Below are positions 8,513 through 19,000 of a stretch of DNA of 64,000 nt, one piece after another. Position 1 is the first letter of the stretch. Every line of letters starts with the position of its first letter. Both the position numbers and the translations under genes were made by a program. The DNA comes from Dyadobacter flavalbus (GTDB taxonomy: Bacteria > Bacteroidota > Bacteroidia > Cytophagales > Spirosomataceae): the NCBI RefSeq assembly GCF_006149045.1, contig NZ_VBSN01000038.1:496001-560000 (forward strand), given 5' to 3'. Below the pieces are notes generated by a model that was not told the origin of the DNA, ran no database searches, and saw nothing but the letters and a program-made list of their open reading frames with translations.

Positions 8513-9022
8513 TTAAAGGTCTTTTTTCATCATGATATCTGTTTGTTCATCTTCGCCGAACCTGAAAATATGCTTGTCAAATGCAGTAAAACCGTTTTTT
8601 TCATAAAACCGGATGGCCTTGGCGTTCTTTTCCCAGACCCCAAGCCAGATATAGGATTTGGACAGGGAACGGGCAATTTCCAGTGCTTTTTCAAACAGCA
8701 GCTGACCTGCTTTTTTGCCATGAAAAGCCTGTTTTACGTAAATACGCTCTATTTCGAGTGAGGTTGCATCCCGAAGTTCAGTTTGCGACGTTCCGGTATT
8801 TACTTTCAAATAACCGACCGGCGTTTCATTGTCCCAGGCAATACAAAATACAGACTCCGGATTAGTTAATTCTGACTTGATTTTTTCATCACTGAAATTT
8901 TCCGTCAGATACTGGATCATATCCGCTTCGGTGTTATCTGCTGCAAACGTTTCAAAAAAAGTCTCTTTTGCAATAAGCTGTACAGCTTTTAAATCTTCGG
9001 GACGGGCTATGCTTAATTCCAC
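8513..9022 (-). CDS. GNAT family N-acetyltransferase
   Basis: 169 residues with the GNAT fold order: SIARPEDLKAVQ at the N terminus, ETPVGYLKVN (beta 4), IERIYVKQAFHGKKAGQLLF (motif A, acetyl-CoA pyrophosphate loop in a divergent form) and WEKNAKAIRFYEKNGF (motif B). Members of this subgroup acetylate small molecules, polyamines or protein N-termini. The substrate cannot be told from sequence. Confidence 0.88.
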   Translation of the reverse strand: MELSIARPEDLKAVQLIAKETFFETFAADNTEADMIQYLTENFSDEKIKSELTNPESVFCIAWDNETPVGYLKVNTGTSQTELRDATSLEIERIYVKQAFHGKKAGQLLFEKALEIARSLSKSYIWLGVWEKNAKAIRFYEKNGFTAFDKHIFRFGEDEQTDIMMKKDL

Positions 9023-9089
9023 TGGTTGTTCATTTAGGTTATATAGGTTGTAAAGTTAATCTGGAATCAGCAGGTTTTGTTATATCGAT

Positions 9090-9695
9090 TTAAGGCCGGA
9101 TTCCGGATTTTCTGCCTGATTGAATGATTTTCGGCTTTTGGTTGCGGTCTGTATATTCCACAATTTCGCTGATTCGCTTCTGACGGGTTTCCGGCCTTTT
9201 GGCAAGTACAATCCATTGCAGCAGGTTCCGTTTGTCGGATCTGCACAAGGACTGATAAAATTTTTCTGCATCGGGCCTGCGGTGCAGTTCCGACTGAAGG
9301 TCGGCAGGAACAATCAGTGCTTCCACATCGTCCAGAACGGTCCATGAACCGTTTTGCTTGGCTGTGTAAATGGCTTCCAGGCCGGCCGGCATCATCAAAC
9401 CCGCTTCCATAAACCTGTTTACTTTTTCCTTGTTGATCTTTGACCAGACGCTGTCGGGCTTTCTGCGGGTAAAAAACTGCATAAACCGGTTCTCGTCCAT
9501 CCGCCTCGACAAACTATCAATCCAGCCGAAACACAATGCTTCATCCACGGCTTCGCTCCATGTAATGGTCGGAATGCCTGACTTTTTTTTGTGATAAATC
9601 AGCCAGACGGATTTTTCCCGGGAGTGGTTTTCCGCCAGCCATGCCCTCCATTGCTGCTTGTCTGCAGGACAAAAAGTATGAATATCTTTTTCCAT
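9090..9695 (-). CDS. YdeI/OmpD-associated family protein (bacteriocin-protection type)
   Basis: 201 residues with the family features EKSVWLIYHKKKSG, TWSEAVDEALCFGWIDS and FTRRKPDSVWSKINKEKV in order, then a C-terminal basic helix rich in Lys/Arg (RPETRQKRISEIVE). The family is cytoplasmic and is linked to resistance to a cationic peptide or bacteriocin in enteric bacteria; the mechanism is unresolved. It heads the three-gene minus cluster. Confidence 0.85.
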   Translation of the reverse strand: MEKDIHTFCPADKQQWRAWLAENHSREKSVWLIYHKKKSGIPTITWSEAVDEALCFGWIDSLSRRMDENRFMQFFTRRKPDSVWSKINKEKVNRFMEAGLMMPAGLEAIYTAKQNGSWTVLDDVEALIVPADLQSELHRRPDAEKFYQSLCRSDKRNLLQWIVLAKRPETRQKRISEIVEYTDRNQKPKIIQSGRKSGIRP

Positions 9696-10053
9696 TATAG
9701 AAATGTCATTTGTGATTTAACAACAGCAAATTAAAATTACAATACAAAGGAAAGCGGCCGGGTGACAACCCTGTGTCAGTTGAAATTATTATTTATAAAT
9801 ATTCCGGAAGATAAAATGAACGTGTCTTTACAAAGGAGAAAAGTATGTGCAGCGTATTTATTGATAGTACTGTTTCCGGATGCAAAATGAGTATGGAAAA
9901 TTAATATCAGGTGTATAAAAATGAAAACTTCCGAAGGCTTCCATTCCTTTTGAAATTCCTGCATCGGATGAGGATTATCATTTTGAAATATGCTGTGATC
10001 TTAAATGCAGGTTTATATATTTGAACAAGATTACAAAAGACCATTCAACCGAA
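9696..10053. other. Divergent intergenic region
   Basis: AT-rich DNA between the divergently transcribed YdeI-like and DUF2809 genes. The only element I can support is a -7 box for the plus-strand gene at 10016-10023. A 62-codon minus ORF (9964-9776) is AT-biased and unlike any known protein. Confidence 0.5.
10016..10023 (+). promoter_or_regulatory. Bacteroidota -7 box for the DUF2809 gene
   Basis: TATATTTG matches TAnnTTTG exactly. Transcription would begin near 10030, which excludes the in-frame TTG at 10021 as the start and favours ATG 10054. No convincing -33 TTG lies at the right distance. Confidence 0.5.
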
Positions 10054-10479
10054 ATGCCCGATTTATCGCCAGCCAGAAACCGGCTTCTTTACGGATTGCT
10101 CACGATCATTACATTACTTGCAGGCTTTTTGTCCAGACGTTTATTCGGCGATCATGCATTCATCAAACTTTATGTCGGCGATGCGTTATGGGCATTGATG
10201 GTGTTTTTCGGTTTTGCTTTTCTATTGCGAAGGCGTTCAACGCTGGCCGTTGCTGCGGCCGCACTCGGGTTTTCAGTAAGCATCGAGATCAGTCAATTGT
10301 ATCATGCGCCATGGATTGACGACCTGAGAAAGATTCCTTTAATCGCACTTGTTCTGGGATTCCAGTTTGTATGGAGTGATCTGATTTGTTACAGTATCGG
10401 CGTAGGAACCGGCGTACTTGCCGAAATCTGTTTCATTCAGCCTTTCAAAGAATACAGAATGGCCGCAAAGAAGCAGTAA
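10054..10479 (+). CDS. DUF2809 family membrane protein
   Basis: About 141 residues from ATG 10054 (MPDLSPARN...). Four membrane segments are visible, with the family motifs GDALWALMVFFGF, EISQLYHAPWIDDLR and FVWSDLICYSIGVG. Function is unknown. The protein is integral to the inner membrane and is found scattered in Bacteroidota and Firmicutes. It stands alone and convergent to a flavin reductase, with a shared terminator. Confidence 0.82.
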   Translation: MPDLSPARNRLLYGLLTIITLLAGFLSRRLFGDHAFIKLYVGDALWALMVFFGFAFLLRRRSTLAVAAAALGFSVSIEISQLYHAPWIDDLRKIPLIALVLGFQFVWSDLICYSIGVGTGVLAEICFIQPFKEYRMAAKKQ

Positions 10480-10548
10480 GCAGTTGATAAAGTTTGAATG
10501 TTTTCACTGCTTGTTTTACTTTCAGACATCTGATTGATCCACAACAGC

Positions 10549-10595
10549 ATAAAAAAATCATCAGCTTGCAAACGTGACAAGCTGATGATTTATAA
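10549..10595. terminator. Bidirectional terminator between DUF2809 gene and flavin reductase
   Basis: A perfect 14-bp stem (10555-10568 with 10578-10591, AAATCATCAGCTTG arm) and a 9-base loop. Seven A residues precede the stem, giving a T-run on the minus strand. The genes converge here. Confidence 0.88.
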
Positions 10596-10641
10596 AACCC
10601 ATCTGTTTCAGTCTATTGGGTTTATTTTTCTGTCATGCGGC

Positions 10642-11286
10642 CTATGCATCTTTCTTAGTAAAATCCGGCAGGGCATTCGGACGGGCATAAGGAAATTCCG
10701 CGATTTTTTCCAGCTTGTAGTAAGTGTTCAAACCGGAAATGCCGACATCATTCGGCTGACTTAAATCTATTTGTCCTTCCTTATTAATTGCGTCATCCGG
10801 AATAATCAGGTGTTCCACTTCGCCGATGATCAGCACTGTTCCATTCATTTCAATCGGAACGGTTTGTACGACTTTCATGCCCATCTTTATCAAACTTTCT
10901 TTAACAAACGGAGCGATAAAACCATCCAGATATTCTTCGGTCAGTGCACATTTTTCAAACTCGGATTCGTCTTTTGCAAACTTTGCCGAAGTATAATGCG
11001 CCCTTTCGATAAAGGACTCGTGAATGTGATTTATCGTGTAATAACCGTTCTCTCTGATGTTGTCAAAAGTATGCTGTCCCGCCTCACGATCGGGCCTGAT
11101 AATGAAACCGATCAATGCAGGATTACTGCCCAGATGGACAACCGAACTGAAAATGGCCAGGTTTGTTTTGCCGTCATCGGAAACGGTTCCAATAAGATTG
11201 GCCGGTTTTATGCCGGTGATGGAATTAATGATATTCAAACGTCTGATTCGTTCCGTATTTTGAATTTCTTCTCTGGTCAGATGCAT
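10642..11286 (-). CDS. Flavin reductase-like FMN-binding split-barrel protein
   Basis: 214 residues. The family features are SITGIKPANLIGTVSDDGKTN, FSSVVHLGSNPALIGFIIRP and the helix NIRENGYYTINHI. Such proteins bind FMN and usually reduce flavin with NAD(P)H for a partner monooxygenase, though some are stand-alone oxidoreductases. No partner monooxygenase is adjacent. Confidence 0.83.
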   Translation of the reverse strand: MHLTREEIQNTERIRRLNIINSITGIKPANLIGTVSDDGKTNLAIFSSVVHLGSNPALIGFIIRPDREAGQHTFDNIRENGYYTINHIHESFIERAHYTSAKFAKDESEFEKCALTEEYLDGFIAPFVKESLIKMGMKVVQTVPIEMNGTVLIIGEVEHLIIPDDAINKEGQIDLSQPNDVGISGLNTYYKLEKIAEFPYARPNALPDFTKKDA

Positions 11287-11456
11287 AAACGAAGATGTAA
11301 GTGGTTGGAAAGCGGAATTGGTTATTGATTGCTGAAACCGGCCTTATATTCCTTTATCTCTAAAAGGATATGCCAGATTATTTATCAACCTGTGACTTTC
11401 CGGAAATTGCACACCGTTGAATGTATCCCGACATTCAACATGCACCCGCTATTCAA

Positions 11457-12944
11457 CTATTCACTTTTAAAAACAAATCCTTCCACAACCGCTACGTCGC
11501 CCTGTATGCCTTTGGCAAGAATTCCTGCACGTACGGCACGGTCCCACGGCGGCAGATACGTAATATCAGGCATGGTTACATCCAGTTTGGTAAAATCATC
11601 TCCGTTCAGGCTGTACGAGAAACTGATTTCCTTGTTGTTTCTTACATCCATTTTCAGAAACAGGTGCTTGTCCGCCGCAGCCACCGGAAACTTGCCCAGG
11701 CTGCTTCTTGCACCGTCTCTGGCAATGGTTACATGAATACTATCCTGTTTGGCAACCGCATAAATCAGGTTTTTTTCATCCCCGATCAATGCAACTCCCG
11801 CCATAGAGTTTTTTCCCGGGACGGTTTCCACGGTTGCCTCGTAATTCGGGCTGTCTATCCTGCGGGCTATAAAAACTTCCCTTTCATCTTTTATCTGCAG
11901 CGCCAGTCTACCATTTTTCAGCTCATATGCAGGCTTGTTGAATACCGACCAGCTCCATTGCAGATTCAGATTTTTCTTGTCAAAATTGTCAGTCGATGTA
12001 TAGGTTAAACTCTTGGTTGAAGGCGACAGATATTCATCTGTAAAGCGGAGCCAGTTGTCAGGCGTAAATTCAAAACCTCTGATCAGCGCCTGACGCCCCG
12101 TATACTGGGTTGAAGTTTTATCGTAGGCATGGTACATAAAATAGTTTTTCCCTTTGTGCATGATCGCCGTTCCGTGTCCGGGGCATATCCAGTCACCTTG
12201 TCCGGTCAGGATCGGGTTTGCTGCATATTTTTCCCACGGACCCATCAGGTTTTTGGCCCGTGCAATGCCGGTTGCATATGTACAGCCTGCGCCGCAGCAT
12301 CCCGCCGCTGCATATATGGCATAGAAATAGCCGTTGTTTTTAATTACCGAAACACCTTCTACCAGATTTCCTTCCCATGGCTTATCGTTTCTGAACAATT
12401 CCTTTTTTTCACCGGTGAGTTCGGTTCTTTCCTCATTGAGTGCCTGAATCCAGATCGGTGTCGGCTGTCCAATGCTGTTGCCGTCCTCTTTCCAGATCAG
12501 GTACAGCTTGTTGTTTTCATCCCGGATCGGAAATCCGTCGATTGATCCGGCCTCCTGGCATACCAGCGGACCGTGATCCTTGAACGGACCTTCGGGACTG
12601 TCTGCGCTGGCAACGCCGATGCACAGATTGCCGCCTTTTTTATGAGCCGTATAATAGGCATACACTTTCCCGTTGTCATAACTGAGCTCCGGTGCCCAGT
12701 AATAATAATCTGCCCAGGAAGTCAGGTCCGGGAAAATGGAGCCAGTCTGCTTCCAGTTTTTCAGATCTTTCGACTTCATTACCGGGTATGCAGGCGCCCA
12801 GTTGGAACTCGTGGCAGCTGCATAATAAGATTTTCCAACTTTAATAACCGACGGATCCGCAAAATCGCCCCGGATAACCGCCCTTTGTGCGTTTGCAAAT
12901 TGAACCAGAACCAACAGCAGCAAATGAATGCTCAGAATCTTCAT
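11457..12944 (-). CDS. Glycoside hydrolase family 43 with C-terminal beta-sandwich domain
   Basis: 495 residues with signal peptide MKILSIHLLLLVLVQFANAQ. Residues of about 22-310 form the five-bladed GH43 propeller. The three acidic catalytic positions are visible in FADPSV (general base), SIDGFP (pKa modulator) and LVEGVS (general acid). A concanavalin-like C-terminal domain follows (about 320-495). GH43 members with this layout act as beta-xylosidases or alpha-L-arabinofuranosidases. Last gene of the SusC-SusD-lipoprotein-GH43-GH43 operon. It probably acts in the periplasm or at the surface on arabinose- or xylose-containing oligosaccharides. Confidence 0.9.
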   Translation of the reverse strand: MKILSIHLLLLVLVQFANAQRAVIRGDFADPSVIKVGKSYYAAATSSNWAPAYPVMKSKDLKNWKQTGSIFPDLTSWADYYYWAPELSYDNGKVYAYYTAHKKGGNLCIGVASADSPEGPFKDHGPLVCQEAGSIDGFPIRDENNKLYLIWKEDGNSIGQPTPIWIQALNEERTELTGEKKELFRNDKPWEGNLVEGVSVIKNNGYFYAIYAAAGCCGAGCTYATGIARAKNLMGPWEKYAANPILTGQGDWICPGHGTAIMHKGKNYFMYHAYDKTSTQYTGRQALIRGFEFTPDNWLRFTDEYLSPSTKSLTYTSTDNFDKKNLNLQWSWSVFNKPAYELKNGRLALQIKDEREVFIARRIDSPNYEATVETVPGKNSMAGVALIGDEKNLIYAVAKQDSIHVTIARDGARSSLGKFPVAAADKHLFLKMDVRNNKEISFSYSLNGDDFTKLDVTMPDITYLPPWDRAVRAGILAKGIQGDVAVVEGFVFKSE

Positions 12945-12995
12945 AAATAACTTTTAAGGTGAATGTTTTTCTAACTCCCAAATATAATCAAATCA

Positions 12996-14069
12996 CTATT
13001 CACCGGATGGAACGGGAATGGCCAGACCCGTTGCAACCGGCTCTCCGAAGACCGGCAGACCATCGGCATTCCAGCTGAACTCTTGCATTCTGACGTTTCT
13101 TGCATTGCCGCAACCCTGCCCGGCCGCCGAATTGGCATGATAAATAACCCAGTCTTCCTTTCCGTCCCTGGATTTGAAAAAACCGTTATGACCTACTCCG
13201 AAAGCGTTGGCAGAGGCAAGTCCTGTAAAGACCGGTGCCGGCATTTTGGTCCAGCTTTTCACATCCATCGGATCGCCTCCTTCTTTCAGGCTGATTAATC
13301 CCAATCCGTAACGGTCATCGCCGCAGTAACTGCCCGAATACACGACAAATACTTTTCCGGAAGGACTTTTAAGGATTTCCGGACCTTCATTTACCGGAAA
13401 GCCGCGTTTTTCCCATTCATTCTCGGGAGCAGCCATTTTGACCGTCGGGCCGGTGAGCGTAAACGGATTGCTCATCCGGGAAATGTAAAGGTTCTGTGTC
13501 AGATCATCATTTCCGCCCGCAAACGGCCTGCCCGACCAGATCATGTAAAGCGTTGTATCCTGCTGAAATATCGTTGCATCAATTGACCATAAATCTGCGG
13601 GCTGCGTTAGGAGTCTGCCTTTATCGGTCCAGGTACCCTGCGTCGGGTCCGGGCTTGCATTTTCAAGTACCCACATGCGGTGTTCACGATCGTTTCCATC
13701 CGAACCGGTATAATAGATGTACCATTTTCCGTTCAGGAAGAAAAGCTCCGGTGCCCATATATCCCGTGAGTTGCCGCCCGAAGCCGGGGCGTTAAATACC
13801 GTAACCGGCGCAGCATCCTTCAGTCGGCTCATCTTATCCGTTTTGCGGATCTGGATCCTGTTGCCGAGTGTATGCATATAGTAGTAAACGGAATCTTTCT
13901 GAAAAACCCACGGGTCAGGCGCGGATTCGAGCAGCGGATTGGTAAATCGGGCTGTCTGCTCCGTAACGCCGGGCAATTGGTTTTTTGCTTCCTTTTTGCA
14001 GGATGCATTGATGAACAACAGTGGAATACACCAGACTAAAACAACGCGGCAAAGTGAGCGAATGATCAT
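12996..14069 (-). CDS. GH43 exo-arabinofuranosidase/arabinanase-like lipoprotein
   Basis: 357 residues. The N terminus is hydrophobic and ends in INASC followed by KKEAK, a plausible lipobox. The GH43 propeller has SAPDPWVFQKDSVYYYMHT (catalytic Asp), WSIDATIF (second Asp) and NEGPEILKS (catalytic Glu). The SAPDPWV opening is typical of exo-acting alpha-1,5-L-arabinan enzymes (GH43_26-like). It lies four bases after the small lipoprotein gene, so it is translationally coupled to it. Together with the other GH43 it points to arabinan side-chain degradation. Confidence 0.88.
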   Translation of the reverse strand: MIIRSLCRVVLVWCIPLLFINASCKKEAKNQLPGVTEQTARFTNPLLESAPDPWVFQKDSVYYYMHTLGNRIQIRKTDKMSRLKDAAPVTVFNAPASGGNSRDIWAPELFFLNGKWYIYYTGSDGNDREHRMWVLENASPDPTQGTWTDKGRLLTQPADLWSIDATIFQQDTTLYMIWSGRPFAGGNDDLTQNLYISRMSNPFTLTGPTVKMAAPENEWEKRGFPVNEGPEILKSPSGKVFVVYSGSYCGDDRYGLGLISLKEGGDPMDVKSWTKMPAPVFTGLASANAFGVGHNGFFKSRDGKEDWVIYHANSAAGQGCGNARNVRMQEFSWNADGLPVFGEPVATGLAIPVPSGE

Positions 14070-14073
14070 ATAA

Positions 14074-14457
14074 TTAAGGAATTGCGCTATGATTTAATTG
14101 AATGGCCTGAAGCGTAGCGACGCCTCTGCGCCATGAGAAAAATGACAGATTTGTTCTTCCTGAGCTAATGACCAGAACCGCATCCGCACCGCACCGACAG
14201 GCAGCAGGCATGGCCTTTTTAATAGCTGCCTCCGCACTTCTTCTGACATACAAGGATGAGCCAGTGATGCTTTCCAGATCGCATAATACGTCGTAAGCAC
14301 CACTGATCTCACTTGCATTCCTGAATACCGGAAGCCGGCAATCGCTTGCTTTTGCCTCAACATGCTTGACTTCCTTTACACGGACAGATGCACAGGAAGT
14401 TAGCACCGATAACAAAATCAAACCATAAACATACACTTTGATCAGGTTGGCAAACAT
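14074..14457 (-). CDS. Small lipoprotein of the GH43 locus
   Basis: 127 residues from ATG 14457 (MFANLIKVYVYGLILLSVLTSC): a lipoprotein signal with lipobox LTSC. A longer frame reading back into susD is unlikely because the signal would be internal. The mature part has a segment AAIKKAMPAACRCGADAVLV, resembling small envelope lipoproteins with a heavy-metal-chaperone-like or RcsF/DUF4156-like fold, including a Cys-x-Cys pair. I do not recognise the family. Possibly a surface glycan-binding or assembly factor. Confidence 0.6.
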   Translation of the reverse strand: MFANLIKVYVYGLILLSVLTSCASVRVKEVKHVEAKASDCRLPVFRNASEISGAYDVLCDLESITGSSLYVRRSAEAAIKKAMPAACRCGADAVLVISSGRTNLSFFSWRRGVATLQAIQLNHSAIP

Positions 14458-14488
14458 GTAAATGTAGGATAAATGAGTACACGACTGT

Positions 14489-14523
14489 ACAAAATCCCGG
14501 TTTCTTAATACCCGGGATTTTGT
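14489..14523 (-). promoter_or_regulatory. Intercistronic hairpin overlapping the susD stop codon
   Basis: A perfect 12-bp inverted repeat (ACAAAATCCCGG at 14489-14500, CCGGGATTTTGT at 14512-14523) with an 11-base loop containing the susD stop. On the minus strand the second arm ends in ATTTTGT, so it could act as a weak terminator or as an mRNA-stabilising end that lowers expression of the downstream enzymes relative to susCD. Confidence 0.6.
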
Positions 14524-16049
14524 GTCAGGTTTGGGTTCAGATCTATATCCGATTGCGGGATCGGGTACCATTCATTCCTGCCTTTTACAAAATTGGTAAA
14601 TTCCGGATCTCTCACCGCCAGTTCCGGCCCCAATTCACCCCAGCGCTGCAGATCGGCAAAGCGCCAGCCCTCGCCCGTCAGTTCGGTAATGCGTTCATGC
14701 TTGATCTGCGCCAGAAACTGCGCCTGCGTCATACCCGGTTTTACCTGCGACAACGGCCGCAATCCGGCCCTTGCGCGAACCATATCCACGTAAGGATAAG
14801 CCTGTGCAGTCTGTCCTGTTCCGTTCAGCGCTTCGGCATACATCAGCAAAATATCGGCGTACCGGATCAGCCGGTAATTGTTGGGCGACCTGAAACCCTC
14901 TTCGGTTCTGCCCGGCTCATTATCGTTCAGTTGCTTGCGGAACCATACTGCGCTGCTTTCGCCGCCGGTGGTTCCGTAACGGCTTGCAAAGGTTTGTCCG
15001 TAAACCATGGTAAATTGCGGGCCGCGCACATCTGTAGAATCGAAGAGCAAGGTGGCGGCAAGTCTCGGGTCTCTTGCGCCGGCAGCTGTCTTTTCTTTTT
15101 CAAATTCACCAATGAGCCAGCGGCGTGCTCCGCCATCGGAAAACCCGACGCCGCGGGGTGCATAAAACTGGGCAATGGAAGTTCCCGTGTTATTGATCCG
15201 CGTTTCGTCTACATCGTCATCCGTACTTTCATTGGGATTGAACCGGAACTGTATTTCAAATACGGATTCGCTGTTGTTTTCTGTCGAAGCTTTGAAATTG
15301 TCCTGATAATTGGGAACCAGACTGTACAAACTTTTTCCTTCCCCGGTAACAAACCAGGCCAGCGTATTGACTGTTTCCTGATATTTGTTTTGCTGAAGAT
15401 AGGCTTTGCCGAGCAAACCCAATGCCGCACCGCGCGTAGCCCGGCCCAGATCATCACCGGTGTAGCTCAGCGGCAAAGCCGGAGCAGCTTCGGAAAGGTC
15501 TTTTTCCACTTGTGCCCACGCTTCTGCATTTGTTGCGTTGGACGGCCTGTCAGTCGGCTCGGAAGGTTCCAGGATCAGCGGCGGCCTGCCGTAATACAGC
15601 GTCAGATTGAAATAGAATAATCCTCTCAGGAACTTCGCCTCGCCGATGATCCGGTTTTTCAAAGCTTCATCCATTTCAATGCCCGGTACATAAGCCAGGA
15701 CCTGATTGGCCCGGAATACGCCGATAAACAGGTTTTGCCAGGTTCCGGCAGTCAAACCTTCATTGAAGTTGGTCTGGTTGAAGCTCATGATATTGTTCAG
15801 CGTAATATCGCCGCCGGAGCCGTAACCTTCATCGGAACGGAGCATGCCGTGATAAAACAAAAACCTGGAATAAAGCGTGGCTGTCCGGTGAAAAGTACTG
15901 TAAACCGCATTGATCCCTTTTACGGCATCGGCCTCGCTTTTCCAGAAAGATGCAATCGTCGGGTTGTTCGGGTTAGGCTGATCAAAATCGCGGTCGCAAG
16001 CGGTGGTAACCAGCAAAATAAAGGAAGCAAGCAAAAATATCTTTTTCAT
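14505..16049 (-). CDS. SusD/RagB-family surface glycan-binding lipoprotein
   Basis: 514 residues. The lipoprotein signal MKKIFLLASFILLVTTAC is followed by an acidic stretch (DRDFDQPNPNNP) that fits surface export in Bacteroidota. The tetratricopeptide-like SusD core shows FLRGLFYFNLTLYYGRPPLI and NNYRLIRYADILLMYAEALN. The C terminus, RWGELGPEL and WYPIPQSDIDLNPNLTQNPGY, is characteristic. SusD forms the lid of the SusC transporter and captures oligosaccharides. The gene lies 31 bases after susC. Confidence 0.96.
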   Translation of the reverse strand: MKKIFLLASFILLVTTACDRDFDQPNPNNPTIASFWKSEADAVKGINAVYSTFHRTATLYSRFLFYHGMLRSDEGYGSGGDITLNNIMSFNQTNFNEGLTAGTWQNLFIGVFRANQVLAYVPGIEMDEALKNRIIGEAKFLRGLFYFNLTLYYGRPPLILEPSEPTDRPSNATNAEAWAQVEKDLSEAAPALPLSYTGDDLGRATRGAALGLLGKAYLQQNKYQETVNTLAWFVTGEGKSLYSLVPNYQDNFKASTENNSESVFEIQFRFNPNESTDDDVDETRINNTGTSIAQFYAPRGVGFSDGGARRWLIGEFEKEKTAAGARDPRLAATLLFDSTDVRGPQFTMVYGQTFASRYGTTGGESSAVWFRKQLNDNEPGRTEEGFRSPNNYRLIRYADILLMYAEALNGTGQTAQAYPYVDMVRARAGLRPLSQVKPGMTQAQFLAQIKHERITELTGEGWRFADLQRWGELGPELAVRDPEFTNFVKGRNEWYPIPQSDIDLNPNLTQNPGY

Positions 16050-16080
16050 GTTGATGTCTTTTGGGATAAATGGCGATTTG

Positions 16081-19000
16081 TCAGAAGCCCAGGTTCAGGC
16101 CGAATGAGATAATGCGGGACGAAGGATAACTTCCCAGATCCACACCGGGTTCAAGATTGAAGTTGGCACCGACCACATCCGGGTCCAGTCCGGTATACTT
16201 GGTAAATGTCAGCAGGTTCTGCGCACTTACATATACTCTTGCATTGCTCAGGTGCAGTTTTCCGGTGACGGATTCGGGAATGGAATAACCCAGCTCCACA
16301 TTTCTCAGACGCAGATAGGAACCGTTTTCCAGCCAGCGGTCCGTATTGGCACGTACATTGGAAACGATTCCCCGGTCGGCCGTGGCAGGATCGCCGGCTG
16401 CACCCGTGGAATAGGAAACGCCGAGGCGGGGGAAATCGGTATCGGTATTTTCTGGTGTCCACGGATTGATGCCGCGGCGGTAATTGGAATAGCCCATGCC
16501 GTCTATTTCCCTTCTTACATCATTGTACAGTTTCTGACCGAATGCGCCGTAAAACTGGATGTTCAGCGACAAGCCCGACCAGGTTCCGTTCAGGATCAGG
16601 CCCGAAGTCAGCTTTGGCCACGGACTGCCTGCGAACGTCCGGTCGCGGTCATTGATATCGTCATTCGTACCCTGATCGATCCGGTTTACATAGCGTACAT
16701 CGCCGGGCTTTGCATAAGCAGCCTGTGCCCGGTGCGACTGTATTTCTTCGTTGTTCTGAAACAGCCCGTCCGTTTTGATCAGATAATACTCACCAATGGA
16801 ACGGCCAACCTGCGAGCGTGTATTGCCCGACTGGATGTAATTTCTCGGCTCACCCGTTTCCTCGTCTATACCAAGATTGCCAAGTTCCAGCACTTTATTC
16901 CGGATCACGCTGAAGTTGGGTGCAATGCTCCATGTGAACGGCCCCGAAGTCTGGCGATAGGCAAGGTCGAGTTCAATACCTTTATTTTCAATGGAGCCAA
17001 TATTAACCAGCGGATCGCCCTGTAAATTGCCGATGTAAAGCGGAAGCGGAAGCGAGAGCAAAACGTCTTTGGCAACGGAACGGAATGCATCCACTGTAAC
17101 AGCCAGCTTGTTATTGAAAAGAACAAGGTCAGCACCCAGGTTGGTCGTAGCCTTTTGTTCCCATTTGATATCTTCATACACGAGCCTTGCCTGCGTTGCG
17201 CCCGGAAACTCGGTTTGTCCCGATCCGAACACGGCGCGTGGTGCCTGATTCAGAAATCCTGTAAACTGATAATTGCTCAGGTTGGCAGAACCGAGAACGC
17301 CGTAGGAACCTCTCAGTTTCAATTCAGTGATCAGGTCGGATTTGAAAAACTCTTCATTACTGATTTTCCAGGAAGCCGCTGCGGACGGAAAATAACCGGT
17401 ACGATGTGCAGGTGAAAAGCGCGAATCCTTATCGGCGCGGAATGTAAAGGTGAGGTAGTATTTTTCTGCATAATTATAGTTCAGCCGTCCCAGTGCCGAA
17501 TTGATCAGCGTTTGCGAGCGTGTTCCCGTTGCAGTCATTCCGCCGCTGGCCGAGTTGATGGTCGTAAAATAATCGCCTCCGTACACGCCGAGCTGCAGTC
17601 GTCTTCCGCCAACGGCTTCATTCCGGATGGTCTGCTGCGTGTAACCGACCACACCGTTCAGATTATGTTTGTTAAAGGTGAAATTAAAATTCAGCGTATG
17701 TTCAAACAGATAACTCAGAAACTGTGAACGCGTCTGCCCTACGCTGCTGAATTCCGGCGACTGGTTCCAGTACCAGAGCCCTTCTTTTCTGATATCATTC
17801 GTTTTGTCAAAACTGGTTTCCAGCCCCGCATTGAAACGGTAACTCACGCCTTTGAAGATTTTGTAATCAACATAGGCATTTCCCAAAACCTTGAAAAAAT
17901 TACTCGTTGATTGTGTGATATTATTGATTGCAGCCTGATTTCTGGCAAAGGAACGCGCATTGAAAGAACCGTAACCCCACCCGCCCGGATTGGAAGTACT
18001 CACCAGATCCGCACTTTGAACAGGAATAATCGGAAGGCTTGTCCAGATGTCATACCATGCGTTTCCTTCGGCAAATCCGCCCTGAAACGGTGCATTTCTT
18101 TCGGTGCTGGAAATCATCATGTTTTCACCGAAAGTAAAATTGTTGCGCGTTGCTTCCGTGTTGATCCGTACCGATGCACGCTGGAAATCACGGGCTTTCA
18201 TGATGCCTTTATCGGAGAAATAAGAGCCGGAAATCAGGAACCTGCTGTCTTTTCCTCCACCCGACAAGTTGATGTTGTAATCCTGAATACTTCCGGTTCG
18301 CAGCAGCTCGTCGGCCCAGTTGGTATTTACCGCACCGTTATAGCCTGCAACAGCCTGCTGCAATGCATAACCTGCTGCCTGGTAAGCGCGTGTGTTTGTT
18401 TCCACATACTCCTGTGCGTTCATCATATCCCACCGTCTGGGAAGTGATGAAATTCCTACACGGACAGTAGCATCCACTTTCAGCGCACCTTCTTTTCCTT
18501 TTTTGGTGGTAATGATGATAACCCCGTTTGCAGCGCGTGAACCGTAAATAGCCGCCGCCGAAGCATCTTTTAAAACCTGAATGGTTTCCACATCATTGGG
18601 GTTCACCGTCGTATTGGCATCGGCAAGCATGCCGTCGATGACATATAGCGGGCTGGCATTTCCGAAGAGCGTACTGAGTCCGCGAATGTTCACAATTGCT
18701 TCCTGCCCCGGTGCGCCGCCGCTCCTTACCGCCACGCCGGGCGTAAGGCCCTGCAGGGTTTCGGGTACCGAACGGGCAATACGCTTGTTGGTGTTCTGCG
18801 CATCAATAATGCCGGTGGCGCCGGTAAGGTCCGCCCGTCTTACGGATTGATAACCGATTACAACAAATTCTTCCAGATTCTGTGCGTCCTCCGCAAGCTG
18901 GATGGTGTAGGTTGTCTGATCTGTAACCGGGATTTCCGATGGCAGAAAACCGATAAAAGAAACCCGCAATGATTGTCCGTTTGCAGCAGTTAATGAAAAC

